DNA of 64,000 bases from Bradyrhizobium sp. AT1 (lineage in GTDB: Bacteria > Pseudomonadota > Alphaproteobacteria > Rhizobiales > Xanthobacteraceae), in contig NZ_JXDL01000001.1 in NCBI RefSeq assembly GCF_001590795.1, positions 1,788,606-1,852,605 of the forward strand, given 5' to 3'. Positions 63,944 to 64,000 of the stretch are shown here, piece after piece. Under the pieces are notes generated by a model. That model did not search any database. It was given only the letters and a program-made list of their open reading frames with translations, and had not been told where the DNA came from. Both the position numbers and the translations under genes were made by a program. Numbering within the stretch: position 1 is the stretch's first letter; each line of letters begins with the position of its first letter.

Positions 63944-64000
63944 CTAGACCAACGTCTTGGAGAACCCCGCCGCCAGATGGTCGATCAGTGCGCGAACCGC
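63944..64000 (-). CDS. LysR-type regulator, 3' end only (partial)
   Basis: The minus strand from the window edge reads A-V-R-A-L-I-D-H-L-A-A-G-F-S-K-T-L-V and then a stop. This is like the end of LysR-type regulators, where V-R-A-x-I-D-x-L precedes the C-terminus. The gene continues outside the window, so the family is only probable. Confidence 0.45.
   Translation of the reverse strand, partial: AVRALIDHLAAGFSKTLV

Overview
The window looks like a chromosomal segment of a Bradyrhizobium-type alphaproteobacterium. This rests on the high GC content with strong third-position GC bias, the DUF1476-type F1-ATPase inhibitor zeta, a XopAW-like EF-hand protein, the dispersed purC-purS-purQ-purL-bolA-grxD set, a MddA-like methyltransferase, and several copies of a 'GTAGCCCGGATGGAGCG' palindromic repeat. 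No rRNA, tRNA, CRISPR array, prophage or insertion sequence was recognised. The species is an inference; no database was searched.

Layout. 0-3.3 kb: KTSC protein, EF-hand protein, rpe, a PH-like membrane protein and three very small genes. 3.3-7.7 kb (minus): a likely five-gene cluster with a MotA/TolQ-like channel, an ExbD-like one-helix protein with an unusual periplasmic domain, a small membrane protein, a metallophosphoesterase and a Ser/Thr kinase fused to a universal-stress domain. 7.8-11.3 kb: a two-component pair, a small hypothetical gene, and a TetR gene preceded by a mini-ORF and tandem palindromes. 11.5-14.7 kb: purB, an exported protein and an M20 amidohydrolase. 14.8-18.5 kb: two tandem, translationally coupled caspase-like proteins. 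18.6-26.7 kb: acyl-CoA synthetase, a SecD-like periplasmic domain protein without its membrane half, a cNMP-binding membrane protein, GST, murI, an HpcH/HpaI aldolase, a cupin and an E2-like acyltransferase. 26.9-28.8 kb: rpsD with a clear terminator, and threonine aldolase. 28.8-32.3 kb (minus): two tandem serine hydrolases, a macro-domain protein and grxD.

32.6-48.7 kb: the purine genes purC, purS, purQ and purL, followed by bolA and grxD, all lie on the minus strand in their usual order. Unrelated genes separate them: corA between purS and purQ; a Bug solute-binding gene overlapping purQ; TPR, EamA and thioesterase genes before purL; an acyltransferase, UPF0391, alpha/beta hydrolase and DUF427 genes between purL and bolA; LtrA and egtBD (ergothioneine synthesis) between bolA and grxD.

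49-55.4 kb: a nitrate/cyanate-type ABC transporter operon ending in cyanase. A well-formed sigma-54 promoter precedes it, and a PAS-PAS-AAA+ sigma-54 activator is divergently encoded. A 14-bp-arm inverted repeat sits where an upstream activator site would be expected. This is the most complete regulatory story in the window. 55.4-59 kb: a rhodanese / acyl-CoA-dehydrogenase / OsmC gene set with a divergent TetR regulator. 59-64 kb: a BTAD regulator fused to an alpha/beta hydrolase, divergent from a tightly overlapping mddA-like / LuxR / quinone-reductase operon, then a hotdog-like protein and the 3' end of a probable LysR gene.

Many genes end against palindromic repeats, mostly where two genes converge. 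In the cyanate operon a repeat lies inside the operon and supplies the permease ribosome-binding site.
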